Shown: positions 6,535 to 15,726 of the stretch, in pieces
Numbering within the stretch: the first letter of the stretch is position 1
Layout: every line of letters begins with the position of its first letter
Assembly (NCBI GenBank): GCA_025782395.1
Contig: JALGZD010000120.1
Span: 1-64,000, forward strand
DNA from: a bacterium
Lineage (GTDB): Bacteria > Joyebacterota > Joyebacteria > Joyebacterales > Joyebacteraceae
Length of the DNA stretch: 64,000 bases
Reading direction: 5' to 3'
Translations under genes and position numbers: made by a program
Notes under the pieces: model-generated
Databases searched by the model: none
Told to the model about the DNA's origin: nothing
Seen by the model: only the letters and a program-made list of their open reading frames with translations

Positions 6535-8668
6535 CAAGAAGATACTCAGAATAGCCCTGGCCGGCAATCCCAACTCGGGCAAGACAACCATCTTCAACGC
6601 CATGACCGGCGCTCGCCAGAAGGTCGGCAACTACCCCGGCGTCACGGTCGAGAAGAAGATGGGGCACTTCGAACGAAACGGGTATTCCATAGAAGTTGTG
6701 GATCTGCCCGGGACGTACAGCCTGACGGCGTACTCGATTGAGGAGCGTGCTGCCCGCTCATACATCATCGACGAAAGGCCCGACGTCGTCATCCACGTCA
6801 TCGATTCCGGCAACCTCGCGCGCAACCTCTACCTCAGCGTGCAGCTGATAGAGCTCGGTGTCGATCTTGTTCTCGACCTCAACATGTGGGACGAGTTCGA
6901 AAGCACCGGCGTAGAACTGGACATCGAGAAGCTCCAGACGCTCACGGGCGCCCCGATCGTCACTACAGTCGGACACCGCGGCGACGGCGTAGCGAAGCTC
7001 GTGGATGCCGCAATCGCACTTGTTGAAAATCGAGAGGAACACCACCGGCACGTGCCGGTCTCATACGGGTCCCACGTTGATGATGTTCTCCTTGAACTGA
7101 CCGACCTCCTGAAGGCGAACCCGGAGCTCACGGGTGACTACCCCCCGCGCTGGATGGCGATTAAACTCCTCGAAGACGATCCGCGAGTCCTTGAGAAGCT
7201 CAAGCGGGAGAGCGAAGCAGCGCGTCAAGTCAGAGAGCTTGTCTCCCGGGCCGAGACACATATACAAACGGCCACGGGATCCGATCCCGAGAAGGTCATC
7301 TCCGAAGGCCGTTACGGATACATCCAGGGCGCGCTCAGGGAAACGCTGACGGAACTCGATGATCCAATCGATCGCATGGAGTCCTCGAGGCGGATAGACA
7401 ATGTTCTCACGAACAGATTTCTCGGCTACCCGATTTTCCTCATCTTGATGTGGTTCCTTTTCCAGGCAACGTTCACGCTGGGCGCGTACCCGATGGAGTG
7501 GATTGATTCGTTCGTCGGGTGGCTGTCGAACGGAGCTACGAGCGTTCTTCCCCCATCGCTTCTGACCGACCTTATCGTGGACGGCGTTATCGGAGGTGTC
7601 GGTTCGGTCATCATCTTCCTCCCGAACATCATGATCCTCTTCTTCGGAATCGCGGTTCTCGAGGACACGGGGTACATGGCGCGGGCTGCATTCCTGATGG
7701 ACAGGCTGATGCACGCAGTCGGCCTCCATGGGAAGTCGTTCATCCCGCTCTTGGTGGGATTCGGTTGCTCCGTGCCGGCCATAATGGCGACACGCACGCT
7801 CGAATCCAGGAAAGACCGCATTCTCACCGTCCTCCTTGTGCCGCTCATGTCCTGCAGCGCCAAGCTTCCGGTTTACATTCTCATCGCCGGAGCGTTCTTC
7901 GCAGAACAGGCCGGAAGTATCGTCTTCCTCATGTATGTGGTCGGGGTCATACTCTCTCTTCTCATCGGTCGGCTCTTCTCACGCACGCTTTTCCGGAGCG
8001 CGGCGGCCCCGTTCGTGATGGAACTCCCGCCGTACCGTGTACCGACCACCAAGGGACTTTTCATCCACATGTGGGAGCGCGCGAAAATCTATCTCCAGAA
8101 GATGGGCGGTATCATCCTCATTGCTTCGATAATCCTCTGGTTCCTCGGTGTCTTCCCAAAGACCACCGAGTTCTCCCAGGACTACGATGCGGAGATGAAA
8201 ACGCTCATGGCCATAGGCAGCGCAGAATCGATCGAGCAGGTTGAGGTGCTCGCAACGATGCGCGCGGCTGAGGAGATCGGGAATTCGTACATCGGCGCAG
8301 CCGGGAAGGCCATTGAACCCCTGATACGCCCGCTTGGATTCACGTGGGAGATGGGTGTGAGCCTCATCACAGGATTCGTGGCAAAGGAGGTCGTCGTCTC
8401 AACCATGGGAGTGCTCTACCAGGTCGGGACGGACTCGGAGGACTCTCTCGCAACCGCAATCAGCGCGCCCGAGAGCAGGATCACCCCCTTGGCGGCTTTC
8501 GGCTTCATGCTCTTCGTCCTCATTTACACCCCGTGTGTCGTCGCCGTAATGGCTACGCGGCGTGAGATCGGCACGCTATGGATGTGGTTCTCCATCCTCT
8601 ACCAGTTCGCGCTGGCGTGGCTGGTGAGTTTCGGCGTCTATCGGATCGGCCTGCTCTTCATCACATAG
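6527..8668 (+). CDS. feoB: Ferrous iron transporter FeoB
   Basis: 713 residues, the usual size. The N-terminal G domain has P-loop GNPNSGKT, G3 DLPG and G4 NMWD, followed by a helical spacer domain. The C-terminal half holds the paired gate/core membrane regions (FLGYPIFLILMWFLF..., GVGSVIIFLPNIMILFF, GFGCSVPAIMATRTLE, GFVAKEVVVSTMGVLY). The two gate segments carry the conserved Cys-Ser-Val-Pro and Lys-Glu features. It imports Fe(II) across the inner membrane under GTP control. Translationally coupled to feoA (8-base overlap) and last gene of the operon. No candidate terminator was seen immediately after it. Confidence 0.96.
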   Translation: MTDKKILRIALAGNPNSGKTTIFNAMTGARQKVGNYPGVTVEKKMGHFERNGYSIEVVDLPGTYSLTAYSIEERAARSYIIDERPDVVIHVIDSGNLARNLYLSVQLIELGVDLVLDLNMWDEFESTGVELDIEKLQTLTGAPIVTTVGHRGDGVAKLVDAAIALVENREEHHRHVPVSYGSHVDDVLLELTDLLKANPELTGDYPPRWMAIKLLEDDPRVLEKLKRESEAARQVRELVSRAETHIQTATGSDPEKVISEGRYGYIQGALRETLTELDDPIDRMESSRRIDNVLTNRFLGYPIFLILMWFLFQATFTLGAYPMEWIDSFVGWLSNGATSVLPPSLLTDLIVDGVIGGVGSVIIFLPNIMILFFGIAVLEDTGYMARAAFLMDRLMHAVGLHGKSFIPLLVGFGCSVPAIMATRTLESRKDRILTVLLVPLMSCSAKLPVYILIAGAFFAEQAGSIVFLMYVVGVILSLLIGRLFSRTLFRSAAAPFVMELPPYRVPTTKGLFIHMWERAKIYLQKMGGIILIASIILWFLGVFPKTTEFSQDYDAEMKTLMAIGSAESIEQVEVLATMRAAEEIGNSYIGAAGKAIEPLIRPLGFTWEMGVSLITGFVAKEVVVSTMGVLYQVGTDSEDSLATAISAPESRITPLAAFGFMLFVLIYTPCVVAVMATRREIGTLWMWFSILYQFALAWLVSFGVYRIGLLFIT

Positions 8669-8848
8669 CACCACCGGAAGGGCACATCACACAGAGAAGA
8701 ACCACCGGCCGCGAGCCCCCGAAATCACACTCCTGCTTGCACTCATCTGCATGCAACAGTAGAATAGCGAATGAATCATAGCCTTCCGCTCTGCCGGCGA
8801 GGCCACGCGTTCGGGCCCGCCCTTGCCATTTCGGAGGGGAGTGCGCCT

Positions 8849-9559
8849 TTGAGATACGCACAGATCGTATTCGACAACATCGCCTTTGCTCGTGGCCTCA
8901 AGTCCGGATGGGGTTTCGCTGCCGTCATCCGCGGGTACGCGAAGACGATTCTCTTCGACACGGGCTCCGAGGGCGACAAGCTGCTCTCCAATATGCTGGC
9001 CCTGAAGGTATCTCCATCAGAGATCGACGCCGTGTTCATATCACACACACACGACGACCACATCGGTGGGCTCCCCACATTTCTTCGCGCCAATCACAGA
9101 GTTGAGGTTTTCCTGCCTGAAGACGTGTCGATAGAAACCGTCGTGGCTATCGATGAAGCCGGAGCTCTCCCGACCATTCTCAGTGTCGGAGAAGAGATCG
9201 CCCCCGGCATTGCCACGACGGGCGTCATGGGAAAGAAACCCTCAGAGCAGGGTCTGGTGCTTGCCGGCGATAGCGCCGCAACGCTCGTTACCGGCTGCGC
9301 CCACCCTGGCGTGGACAACCTCGTTGACGCCGCCGGACAGCAGTTCGGGCTCAGTGTGAAGCTCGTGATCGGTGGGATGCATCTCGGTCAAAGCAGCAGA
9401 AGGAAAATCCTCGCGCTCACGAAACGCCTGAAGGAGATGGGAGTCGAACAGCTGGCGCCGTCACACTGCACGGGAGAAGCCAGCATGCAGATTCTCTCGG
9501 AGCTCTTCGGCGATGCATTCATAGACAGCGGATTGGGAAACCGGATCGAGCTGGTGTAG
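8849..9559 (+). CDS. Metallo-beta-lactamase-fold hydrolase/synthase (MJ0301-like)
   Basis: 236 residues from TTG 8849. I prefer this start because GGAGGGG lies about 9 bases upstream and homologues begin directly at the first beta strand (RYAQIVFDN); an ATG at 8771 would add 26 low-complexity residues. The zinc signature SHTHDDH, a later TGCAHPG and a PSHCTGE segment identify the subfamily annotated as dihydropterin ribofuranosyl-aminobenzene phosphate synthase-like (DHPPP synthase, MJ0301). That activity is established for archaeal methanopterin synthesis only, so the role here is uncertain. Likely a cytoplasmic metal-dependent enzyme. It is followed by a strong GC stem-loop. Confidence 0.78.
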   Translation: MRYAQIVFDNIAFARGLKSGWGFAAVIRGYAKTILFDTGSEGDKLLSNMLALKVSPSEIDAVFISHTHDDHIGGLPTFLRANHRVEVFLPEDVSIETVVAIDEAGALPTILSVGEEIAPGIATTGVMGKKPSEQGLVLAGDSAATLVTGCAHPGVDNLVDAAGQQFGLSVKLVIGGMHLGQSSRRKILALTKRLKEMGVEQLAPSHCTGEASMQILSELFGDAFIDSGLGNRIELV

Positions 9560-9588
9560 GACCCGGCTCGGAAAGCGCATGTAGACAC

Positions 9589-9612
9589 GGGGTCGGGGCT
9601 CTCCCCGACCCC
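9589..9612 (+). terminator. GC stem-loop, terminator-like without U tract
   Basis: A perfect 10-bp inverted repeat (9589-9598 with 9603-9612) around a 4-base loop. It lies between the metallo-beta-lactamase-fold gene and the permease. No T run follows, so it could equally be a transcript-stabilising hairpin. Confidence 0.4.
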
Positions 9613-9631
9613 GCATACGAGGGAGAATTGA

Positions 9632-11500
9632 TTGCCTGGGGTCAGGTTGAAGCGAGAGCTGACGCTACTGGACACATTCTGCATAGCGACCGGTGCGATG
9701 ATAAGTTCCGGGCTCTTTGTGCTGCCGGGAATTGCATACGCCGCAGCGGGTCCTGCGGTTGTTCTCGCATTTCTCCTCGCAGGCATTCTCGTCATCCCTG
9801 CGCTCCTGAGCAAGGCCGAGCTCTCGACGGCGATGCCGAAGGCCGGCGGAGCCTACTTCTTCATTGAGCGCAGCCTCGGTGGCGCGTTCGGCACAATCGG
9901 CGGGATGGCCTCGTGGCTGTCGCTGACTCTCAAGTCGGCATTCGCCCTCGTCGGTATGGGCTCCTTCGCAGTCCTGCTCTTTCCTGATATCAGCGCGTGG
10001 CAGGTCAAAGCTATCGCATCGGGCCTCTGTCTGGTCTTTGTGGTGATCAATTTTGTGGGCGCCCGCCACGCGGGGCGGTTCCAGTCGGTCCTTGTGATCG
10101 GACTGCTCGCCGCAACAGGGTATTTCATCGTCCGTGGCCTTCCGGCCGTGAGTGTTGAGAACTTCGCGCCGTTCATGCCGCACGGTACCACTTCGCTCTT
10201 TGCCACAGCCGGACTCGTCTTTGTATCATACGGTGGCCTCACCAAGATCACCGGCGTGGCCGAAGAGGTCAAGAACCCGGGGCGCAATGTTCCGCGCGCG
10301 ATGTTCCTCTCTTTCACCGTTGTGACCATCGTCTACGTTCTGGCGGTCTTCACTACGGTCGGCACACTCCCCGCAAGTCTGCTCAGCGGTTCGCGTACTC
10401 CGCTCTCTCTGGCGGCGAGCGCTTTCTCCGGGCCTGTTGGACTCATCATCATGACCATCGCTGCCCTTATCGCGTTCACGACGACGGGCAATGCGGGTAT
10501 TCTGTCCGCATCGAGGACTCCCATGGCCATGAGCCGAGACGGCCTTCTGCCGGGCGTATTCGCACGGGTGAACTCACGTCACGGCACGCCTCATGTGGCC
10601 ATTCTCGCGACCGGCGCTTTCATGATAGCCCTCATAGTCCTTCTCGATCTGGAAACGCTCATCAAGACAGCCTCAACTATGAAGATCGTTCTCTTCCTGC
10701 TCGTAAACGTGGCGGTCATAATGATGCGGGAAAGCAAGATGCAGGGGTATCGACCCACCTTCCGGTCCCCTCTCTATCCCTGGATACAGATCTTCGCCAT
10801 TGTCGTATACGGCTTCCTCGTGTTTGAGATGGGGACCCTGCCGCTCGTCATCACGGCTGTCTTCTTTGCTGGAAGCCTTCTCTGGTATGTCGCTTATGTC
10901 GGCCTCCACGGGAGGCGCGACTCCGCTCTCATCCAGGTCGTGCGGAGGATTACGTCTCGCGAACTCGCCACATCTTCTCTGGACGCGGAGCTCAGGGAGA
11001 TCCTTAAGGAACGTGATGAGATCGAGGAGGATCGCTTTGACCGGCTCGTCAAGACCTGCACCGTCATGGACATGGATCACGGGGAACCTGTTGATGCGTT
11101 CTTCAAGCGGCTCTCAAAGGTGCTCGGCCACGAGCTGAAGATGGAGCCCGATGAAGTGCTGGATCTTCTTGTGAAGCGAGAAGCGGAGTCGACTACGGCG
11201 CTTCGCCCGGGGCTGGCCATTCCACACATCGTGGTTGAAGGCAAGGGACTGTTCAGCATACTCCTCGCCCGCTCCCGAGGGGGCATCGTGTTCTCTGACG
11301 ACGTGCCGCCGGTACACGCCGTGTTCGTGCTCATCGGCTCCCGGGATGAAAGGAACTACCACCTGCGCGCGCTCATGCACGTCGCGCAGATCACGCAGCA
11401 CTCCGATTTCGACCGGCGCTGGAAGGCCGCTCGCGGCCCTGAGGATCTCCGGAACATCGTCCTCCTGGGCGAGAGACGCCGCGACGCAGGCGCCGCCTAG
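9632..11500 (+). CDS. APC-family amino acid permease fused to a PTS EIIA-like domain
   Basis: 622 residues from TTG 9632, with GAGGGAG just upstream. Residues 1-430 form a twelve-helix APC transporter: an unwound first helix GAMISSGLFVLPG, a later GGLTKITGVAEEVKNPGRNVPRA, and an STGNAGILSASRTPMAM-type core. After a charged linker, residues about 475-615 resemble a PTS EIIA type-2 (fructose/mannitol) domain, with the phospho-acceptor-type histidine in GLAIPHIVV. The membrane part would import or exchange an amino acid by proton or ion coupling. The EIIA-like part suggests control of uptake by phosphorylation, since no PTS sugar permease is present nearby. Substrate unknown. It stands alone between two hairpin/spacer regions. 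Confidence 0.85.
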   Translation: MPGVRLKRELTLLDTFCIATGAMISSGLFVLPGIAYAAAGPAVVLAFLLAGILVIPALLSKAELSTAMPKAGGAYFFIERSLGGAFGTIGGMASWLSLTLKSAFALVGMGSFAVLLFPDISAWQVKAIASGLCLVFVVINFVGARHAGRFQSVLVIGLLAATGYFIVRGLPAVSVENFAPFMPHGTTSLFATAGLVFVSYGGLTKITGVAEEVKNPGRNVPRAMFLSFTVVTIVYVLAVFTTVGTLPASLLSGSRTPLSLAASAFSGPVGLIIMTIAALIAFTTTGNAGILSASRTPMAMSRDGLLPGVFARVNSRHGTPHVAILATGAFMIALIVLLDLETLIKTASTMKIVLFLLVNVAVIMMRESKMQGYRPTFRSPLYPWIQIFAIVVYGFLVFEMGTLPLVITAVFFAGSLLWYVAYVGLHGRRDSALIQVVRRITSRELATSSLDAELREILKERDEIEEDRFDRLVKTCTVMDMDHGEPVDAFFKRLSKVLGHELKMEPDEVLDLLVKREAESTTALRPGLAIPHIVVEGKGLFSILLARSRGGIVFSDDVPPVHAVFVLIGSRDERNYHLRALMHVAQITQHSDFDRRWKAARGPEDLRNIVLLGERRRDAGAA

Positions 11501-11652
11501 ACCTCTTCTCCCGCAACTGCGGAACCGTCAGCCAATGCTGCCGCTTCATCAACTGCACGCTTCAGACACCGCGCCGCAAGTTGCCGCTGGAATGCCCTTC
11601 GCTCAGGCGTTACTATCTGAGTCTGTCCTGCTGGAGAATCCGGAGGCCGCGA

Positions 11653-13296
11653 ATGAAGATCGCGATGGCTCAGCTCAATCCCACCGTTGGGGATTTCGAC
11701 GGAAATCTCTCAAAGGTCGACGATGCACTCGCCTCCGTGCGCGCTGCCTCGCCCGATCTGCTCGTTCTCCCAGAGATGTTTCTGACCGGCTATCCCCCGC
11801 AGGACCTTTTGGAGCGTGGTTGGTTCATCGATGCCGCGGCTGAGGCGCTGAAATCGCTGGCGCAGCTCTCGACACGCTACCCCGGCATCGGGATTCTCAC
11901 CGGCACGGTCCTGAGGACCGGACACGTCATCGGGAAAGGGCTCTTCAACTCCGCCGTACTTCTTCTCGACGGACGGACCGTGGCCGTCAGAAGCAAGTCC
12001 CTCCTCCCGACCTATGACGTCTTCGACGAAGCCCGCTACTTCGATGTAGCGGAATCCGTCGCGAGCTTCACGTTCGCCGGCGAGAAGCTCGGTGTCACCA
12101 TATGTGAGGACGCATGGAACGATTCATCGCTCTGGCGCTCGCGCATCTATGACATGGACCCGGTTGAGGAGCTTGCCCGCCAAGGCGTGAAACTTCTCAT
12201 CAACCTTTCCGCCTCCCCGTTCTACGCCGGGAAGGATGAAACCCGGTACCACCTCATGTCGGGACACGCGACACGGCACAGTATGACTGTCCTAGTCGTG
12301 AACCAGGTGGGAGGAAACGACGAACTCATCTTCGATGGCCACAGTATGTGCGTTGCCCCCGATGGGTCCCTTCTGAAGTGTCTGCCGGGATTCGAGGAAT
12401 CCGTCCAGATAGTGGACACCGAAAGCGCGGCCGGCTCAGCGTTCGTCCCCGACGAGCCGATTGCGTCCGTCCATGCCGCTCTTGTTCTCGGCCTCCGGGA
12501 CTACGTGAGAAAATGTGGCTTCACCAGAGTCCTGGTGGGTCTCTCCGGCGGTATAGATTCGGCAGTAGTCTGTGTCCTCGCGGCAGAGGCCCTCGGGCCG
12601 GAGAACGTGCTTGGGGTCACGATGCCGTCCGAATATTCCTCCGAGGGCAGCGTCACCGACTCCCGCGCGCTCGCATCCAATCTCGGTATCGGATTCGAGA
12701 GGATTCCAGTCGCGGGGATCTATTCATCCTATCTGGACTCGCTTGCCGGTCACCTCAGTGGAGACGGAGTAGGCGTCACGGAGGAGAACATACAGGCGAG
12801 GATTCGCGGGAACATCCTGATGGCCCTGAGCAACGAGCATGGCCGCCTGCTTCTGTCCACCGGCAACAAGAGCGAGGTTGCTGTCGGCTATTGCACCCTC
12901 TACGGCGACATGAGCGGAGGGCTCTCCGTCATCTCGGACGTCCCGAAGACGATGGTCTACGCGCTGGCACAGCACATCAACCGGAATCAGGAGATAATCC
13001 CGCAGTCCACGATTTCAAAGCCGCCATCGGCCGAGCTCAGACCCGACCAAACAGATCAGGACACCCTCCCCTCCTACGATGTGCTGGACGTCATTCTCGA
13101 CCAGTACGTCGACCGCGGCCGATCGCGGAGTGAGATCGTGGCCGGAGGGCTGGACGCTGAGACCGTTGACTGGGTTGTGGCTGCGGTAGACAGAAACGAA
13201 CATAAACGCCGGCAGGCCGCCCCGGGTCTCAAGGTAACGAGCAAGGCCTTTGGAATGGGCCGGCGGATGCCGATTGCAGCCAAGTACCGGCCGTGA
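11653..13296 (+). CDS. nadE: Glutamine-dependent NAD+ synthetase
   Basis: 547 residues from ATG 11653. GGAGG lies 6 bases upstream and the family N-terminus is MKIAMAQLNPTVGD; the longer frame to 11581 adds unrelated residues. The N-terminal glutaminase of the nitrilase fold shows Glu in LPEMFLTGYPP, Lys in SKSLLPTYDVFDEARYF and the nucleophile Cys in ICEDAW. The C-terminal synthetase has the PP-loop LSGGIDSA and downstream STGNKSE and YGDMSGG motifs. It converts nicotinic acid adenine dinucleotide to NAD+ using ATP and ammonia channelled from glutamine. Length is typical of two-domain NadE. The preceding 150 bases hold no gene. Confidence 0.95.
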   Translation: MKIAMAQLNPTVGDFDGNLSKVDDALASVRAASPDLLVLPEMFLTGYPPQDLLERGWFIDAAAEALKSLAQLSTRYPGIGILTGTVLRTGHVIGKGLFNSAVLLLDGRTVAVRSKSLLPTYDVFDEARYFDVAESVASFTFAGEKLGVTICEDAWNDSSLWRSRIYDMDPVEELARQGVKLLINLSASPFYAGKDETRYHLMSGHATRHSMTVLVVNQVGGNDELIFDGHSMCVAPDGSLLKCLPGFEESVQIVDTESAAGSAFVPDEPIASVHAALVLGLRDYVRKCGFTRVLVGLSGGIDSAVVCVLAAEALGPENVLGVTMPSEYSSEGSVTDSRALASNLGIGFERIPVAGIYSSYLDSLAGHLSGDGVGVTEENIQARIRGNILMALSNEHGRLLLSTGNKSEVAVGYCTLYGDMSGGLSVISDVPKTMVYALAQHINRNQEIIPQSTISKPPSAELRPDQTDQDTLPSYDVLDVILDQYVDRGRSRSEIVAGGLDAETVDWVVAAVDRNEHKRRQAAPGLKVTSKAFGMGRRMPIAAKYRP

Positions 13297-13383
13297 AAGA
13301 CAAACCTTCGCGACTGCCTGCGCTTTGAACCTGCGCGAGCTCAGGCAGAACCCGACACACAGCAGACACGGAGGATGGGCAAC

Positions 13384-14490
13384 GTGAAAGATCCACGCTA
13401 TGAGAAGTTCGCTCAAGTACTCGTCCACTACTGCCTTGATATGCAGAAGGGGGACCTCTTCAGGATCAACGCGTCTGCCCTGGCTGAACCCCTCGTGAAG
13501 GAGGTCTACGCCGAAGCTCTCCGGGCGGGGGCGCACCCCTTCATCAGGATGAGTCTCCCGGAGCTCGACGCCATCTTCTACGGTATCGCCAGGAAGCACC
13601 AGCTTGCCTTCGTGAACCCCATCCACAAGTTCGATATGGAGACGATCGACAAGATGCTCTCCATCCGGGCATCAGCCAATACCAAGTCGCTGAGCAACGT
13701 CGACCCGAAGAAGCAGTCCGAGAGCCGCAAGGCTCAGACCGACATCTTCAGGACCTTCATGGAGCGCTCGAGCGCGAAGGAGCTGACGTGGAGCACAACG
13801 CAGTTCCCATGCCAGGCATCGGCACAGGATGCGGAGATGTCGCTCGCCGAATACGAGGACTTCGTGTTCACCGCATGCATGCTCCACAGGAAGGACCCCG
13901 TGGCAGCATGGAGGGGCGTTCACCGGAAGCAGGCGAAGCTGTGCCGGTTCCTGAACCAGCGGAAGACCATCCGGATCGTGCGCGCAGGCACGGATCTCTC
14001 AATGCGCGTCGAGGGAAGAACCTGGATCAACAGCGATGGCAGGACGAACATGCCGTCCGGTGAGATCTTCACCGGTCCGATAGAGGACTCGGTAGAGGGA
14101 ACGATCGCCTATTCCTTCCCCGCCATCTGGGGCGGACACGAAGTCCACGGTGTGCGACTGACTTTCAAGAAGGGAAAGGTCGTGAAGGCAACGGCTGACA
14201 AGGGCGAGGACTTTCTCCTGGCGACGCTCGACACCGATGAGGGATCCCGCTTCGTAGGCGAAGTTGCCGTGGGAACCAACTACAACATCCAGCGTTTCAC
14301 GAAGAACATCCTCTTCGATGAAAAGATCGGCGGGACCATTCACATCGCTGTCGGCGCCTCCTACCCGAAATCGGGCGGCCTCAACAAGTCATCCGTTCAC
14401 TGGGACATGATCACCGACATGCGCGATGGCGGGAAGATCTACGCCGACGGAAAACTCTTTTACAAGGACGGCCAGTTCGTCATCGACTAG
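13384..14490 (+). CDS. M29-family aminopeptidase (AmpS/AmpT-like), copy 1
   Basis: I choose GTG 13384. GGAGG lies 10 bases upstream, and the resulting 368-residue protein matches its tandem paralogue in length and N-terminus (MKDPRYEKFAQVL against MRDERYANLAKVL). An ATG at 13375 sits almost on the ribosome site. M29 hallmarks are a metal-site Glu in NMPSGEIFTGPIEDS, then TFKKGKVVKATADKGEDFL, LDTDEG, and the C-terminal GASYPKSGG and VHWDMI with the final metal-binding His and Asp. It is a cytoplasmic, metal-dependent, broad-specificity aminopeptidase that trims peptides. The stop is followed by a 38-base tandem duplication that carries the next ribosome site. Confidence 0.9.
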   Translation: MKDPRYEKFAQVLVHYCLDMQKGDLFRINASALAEPLVKEVYAEALRAGAHPFIRMSLPELDAIFYGIARKHQLAFVNPIHKFDMETIDKMLSIRASANTKSLSNVDPKKQSESRKAQTDIFRTFMERSSAKELTWSTTQFPCQASAQDAEMSLAEYEDFVFTACMLHRKDPVAAWRGVHRKQAKLCRFLNQRKTIRIVRAGTDLSMRVEGRTWINSDGRTNMPSGEIFTGPIEDSVEGTIAYSFPAIWGGHEVHGVRLTFKKGKVVKATADKGEDFLLATLDTDEGSRFVGEVAVGTNYNIQRFTKNILFDEKIGGTIHIAVGASYPKSGGLNKSSVHWDMITDMRDGGKIYADGKLFYKDGQFVID

Positions 14491-14542
14491 AGACGCACCG
14501 GAGGGACGGCCAGTTCGTCATCGACTAGAGACGCACCGGAGG
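14467..14542 (+). repeat. Perfect 38-bp tandem duplication across a stop codon and ribosome site
   Basis: Units 14467-14504 and 14505-14542 are identical. The first carries the last seven codons and the TAG stop of aminopeptidase copy 1 plus a GGAGG. The second repeats all of this in the spacer, so its GGAGG (14538-14542) serves copy 2, whose ATG is at 14547. Identity suggests a recent duplication. Confidence 0.95.
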
Positions 14543-14546
14543 AACA

Positions 14547-15653
14547 ATGAGAGACGAGAGATACGCGAATCTGGCGAAAGTCCTGGTCAACTACTCGGTT
14601 GCTGTCAAGAAGAACGACCTTGTTGAGATCAGTGGTCCCCACCTGGCCGATCCGCTTATCAGAGAGGTCTACGCGGAGGTCCTGAAGGCAGGAGGCCACC
14701 CCCACCTCAGCATCTACTTCCCCTCGCTCACCGGGATCTACTTCAGGACGGCGAAGCGGCACCAACTCAAGTACGTGAGCCCGATAACGGAGTTTGCAAC
14801 CGAAAGGATCGACAAAGTCATCTCCATCTGGGCCGACGAGAACACAAAGGCCCTTACCACCACCGACCCAAAGAAGACGGCGATCGTCAGCGGCGCACGT
14901 CGCAAGGTGTTCGCGCGTTTCCTCGAGCGAGAGGCGGCCGGCGAGCTGAAGTGGGTAGGCACGCAGTTTCCCTGCAACGCCTCGGCTCAGGATGCCGAGA
15001 TGTCGCTCGAGGAGTACGAGAGCTTTGTGCTCAGGGCGTGTATGGTCCACGTCAAGAACCCTATTGCAGCCTGGAAGAGGGTCCACAACAAGCAGGAGAA
15101 GATCTGCAAGATCCTCAACACGAAGAGAAAGATTCGCGTCGTTGCCAAGGACACCGACCTGACGATGAGTGTTGCCGGGCGCAAGTGGATAAACTGTGAC
15201 GGCGGCGCAAACATGCCCGACGGCGAGATCTTCACGGGCCCCATCGAGGACTCAGTGGAGGGCAGGATCTCCTTCTCCTTCCCCGCCTGCTATGCAGGCC
15301 GCGAGGTGCACGGCGCGACCCTGACGTTCAGGAAGGGCAAGGTCGTCAAGGCGACCGCCGACAAGGGTGAGGACTTCCTGCTGGCCACGCTCGACACGGA
15401 CGAGGGCGCAAGACGCGTCGGCGAATTCGCCATCGGCACGAACTACTCAATTCAGACGTTTACCAAGAACACGCTCTTCGACGAGAAGATAGGCGGAACG
15501 ATGCACCTAGCTGTCGGTGCGTCGCTCCCGGAATCCGGTGGGACGAACGAGTCGGGCGTGCACTGGGACATGGTGAACGACATGAGAGACGGCGGGGTCA
15601 TCTATGCCGACGGCAAGGTTATCTATCGCGATGGCAATTTCGCACTCAAGTAG
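14547..15653 (+). CDS. M29-family aminopeptidase, copy 2
   Basis: 368 residues, clearly similar along its full length to the upstream copy, including NMPDGEIFTGPIEDS, TFRKGKVVKATADKGEDFL, LDTDEGARR and VHWDMVNDMRDGG. The metal-ligand Glu, His and Asp positions typical of M29 are all retained, so both copies should be active cytoplasmic aminopeptidases. A tandem pair implies selection for peptide use or different substrate preference. Ribosome site GGAGGAACAATG comes from the second unit of the 38-bp duplication. No promoter was found between the copies, so they are probably one transcript. Confidence 0.9.
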   Translation: MRDERYANLAKVLVNYSVAVKKNDLVEISGPHLADPLIREVYAEVLKAGGHPHLSIYFPSLTGIYFRTAKRHQLKYVSPITEFATERIDKVISIWADENTKALTTTDPKKTAIVSGARRKVFARFLEREAAGELKWVGTQFPCNASAQDAEMSLEEYESFVLRACMVHVKNPIAAWKRVHNKQEKICKILNTKRKIRVVAKDTDLTMSVAGRKWINCDGGANMPDGEIFTGPIEDSVEGRISFSFPACYAGREVHGATLTFRKGKVVKATADKGEDFLLATLDTDEGARRVGEFAIGTNYSIQTFTKNTLFDEKIGGTMHLAVGASLPESGGTNESGVHWDMVNDMRDGGVIYADGKVIYRDGNFALK

Positions 15654-15726
15654 CCGCATGTCGCCGATCGTGCGCTTGTAGCAGCCCGTCGCGAACCGCA
15701 CAGTGAATCCATGGAAGGAGAAGTCT

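Noticed and set aside
13314-13348. A 7-bp stem with a 21-base loop after nadE as a terminator
   Set aside because: The loop is large, no T run follows, and such short stems are common in GC-rich spacers.
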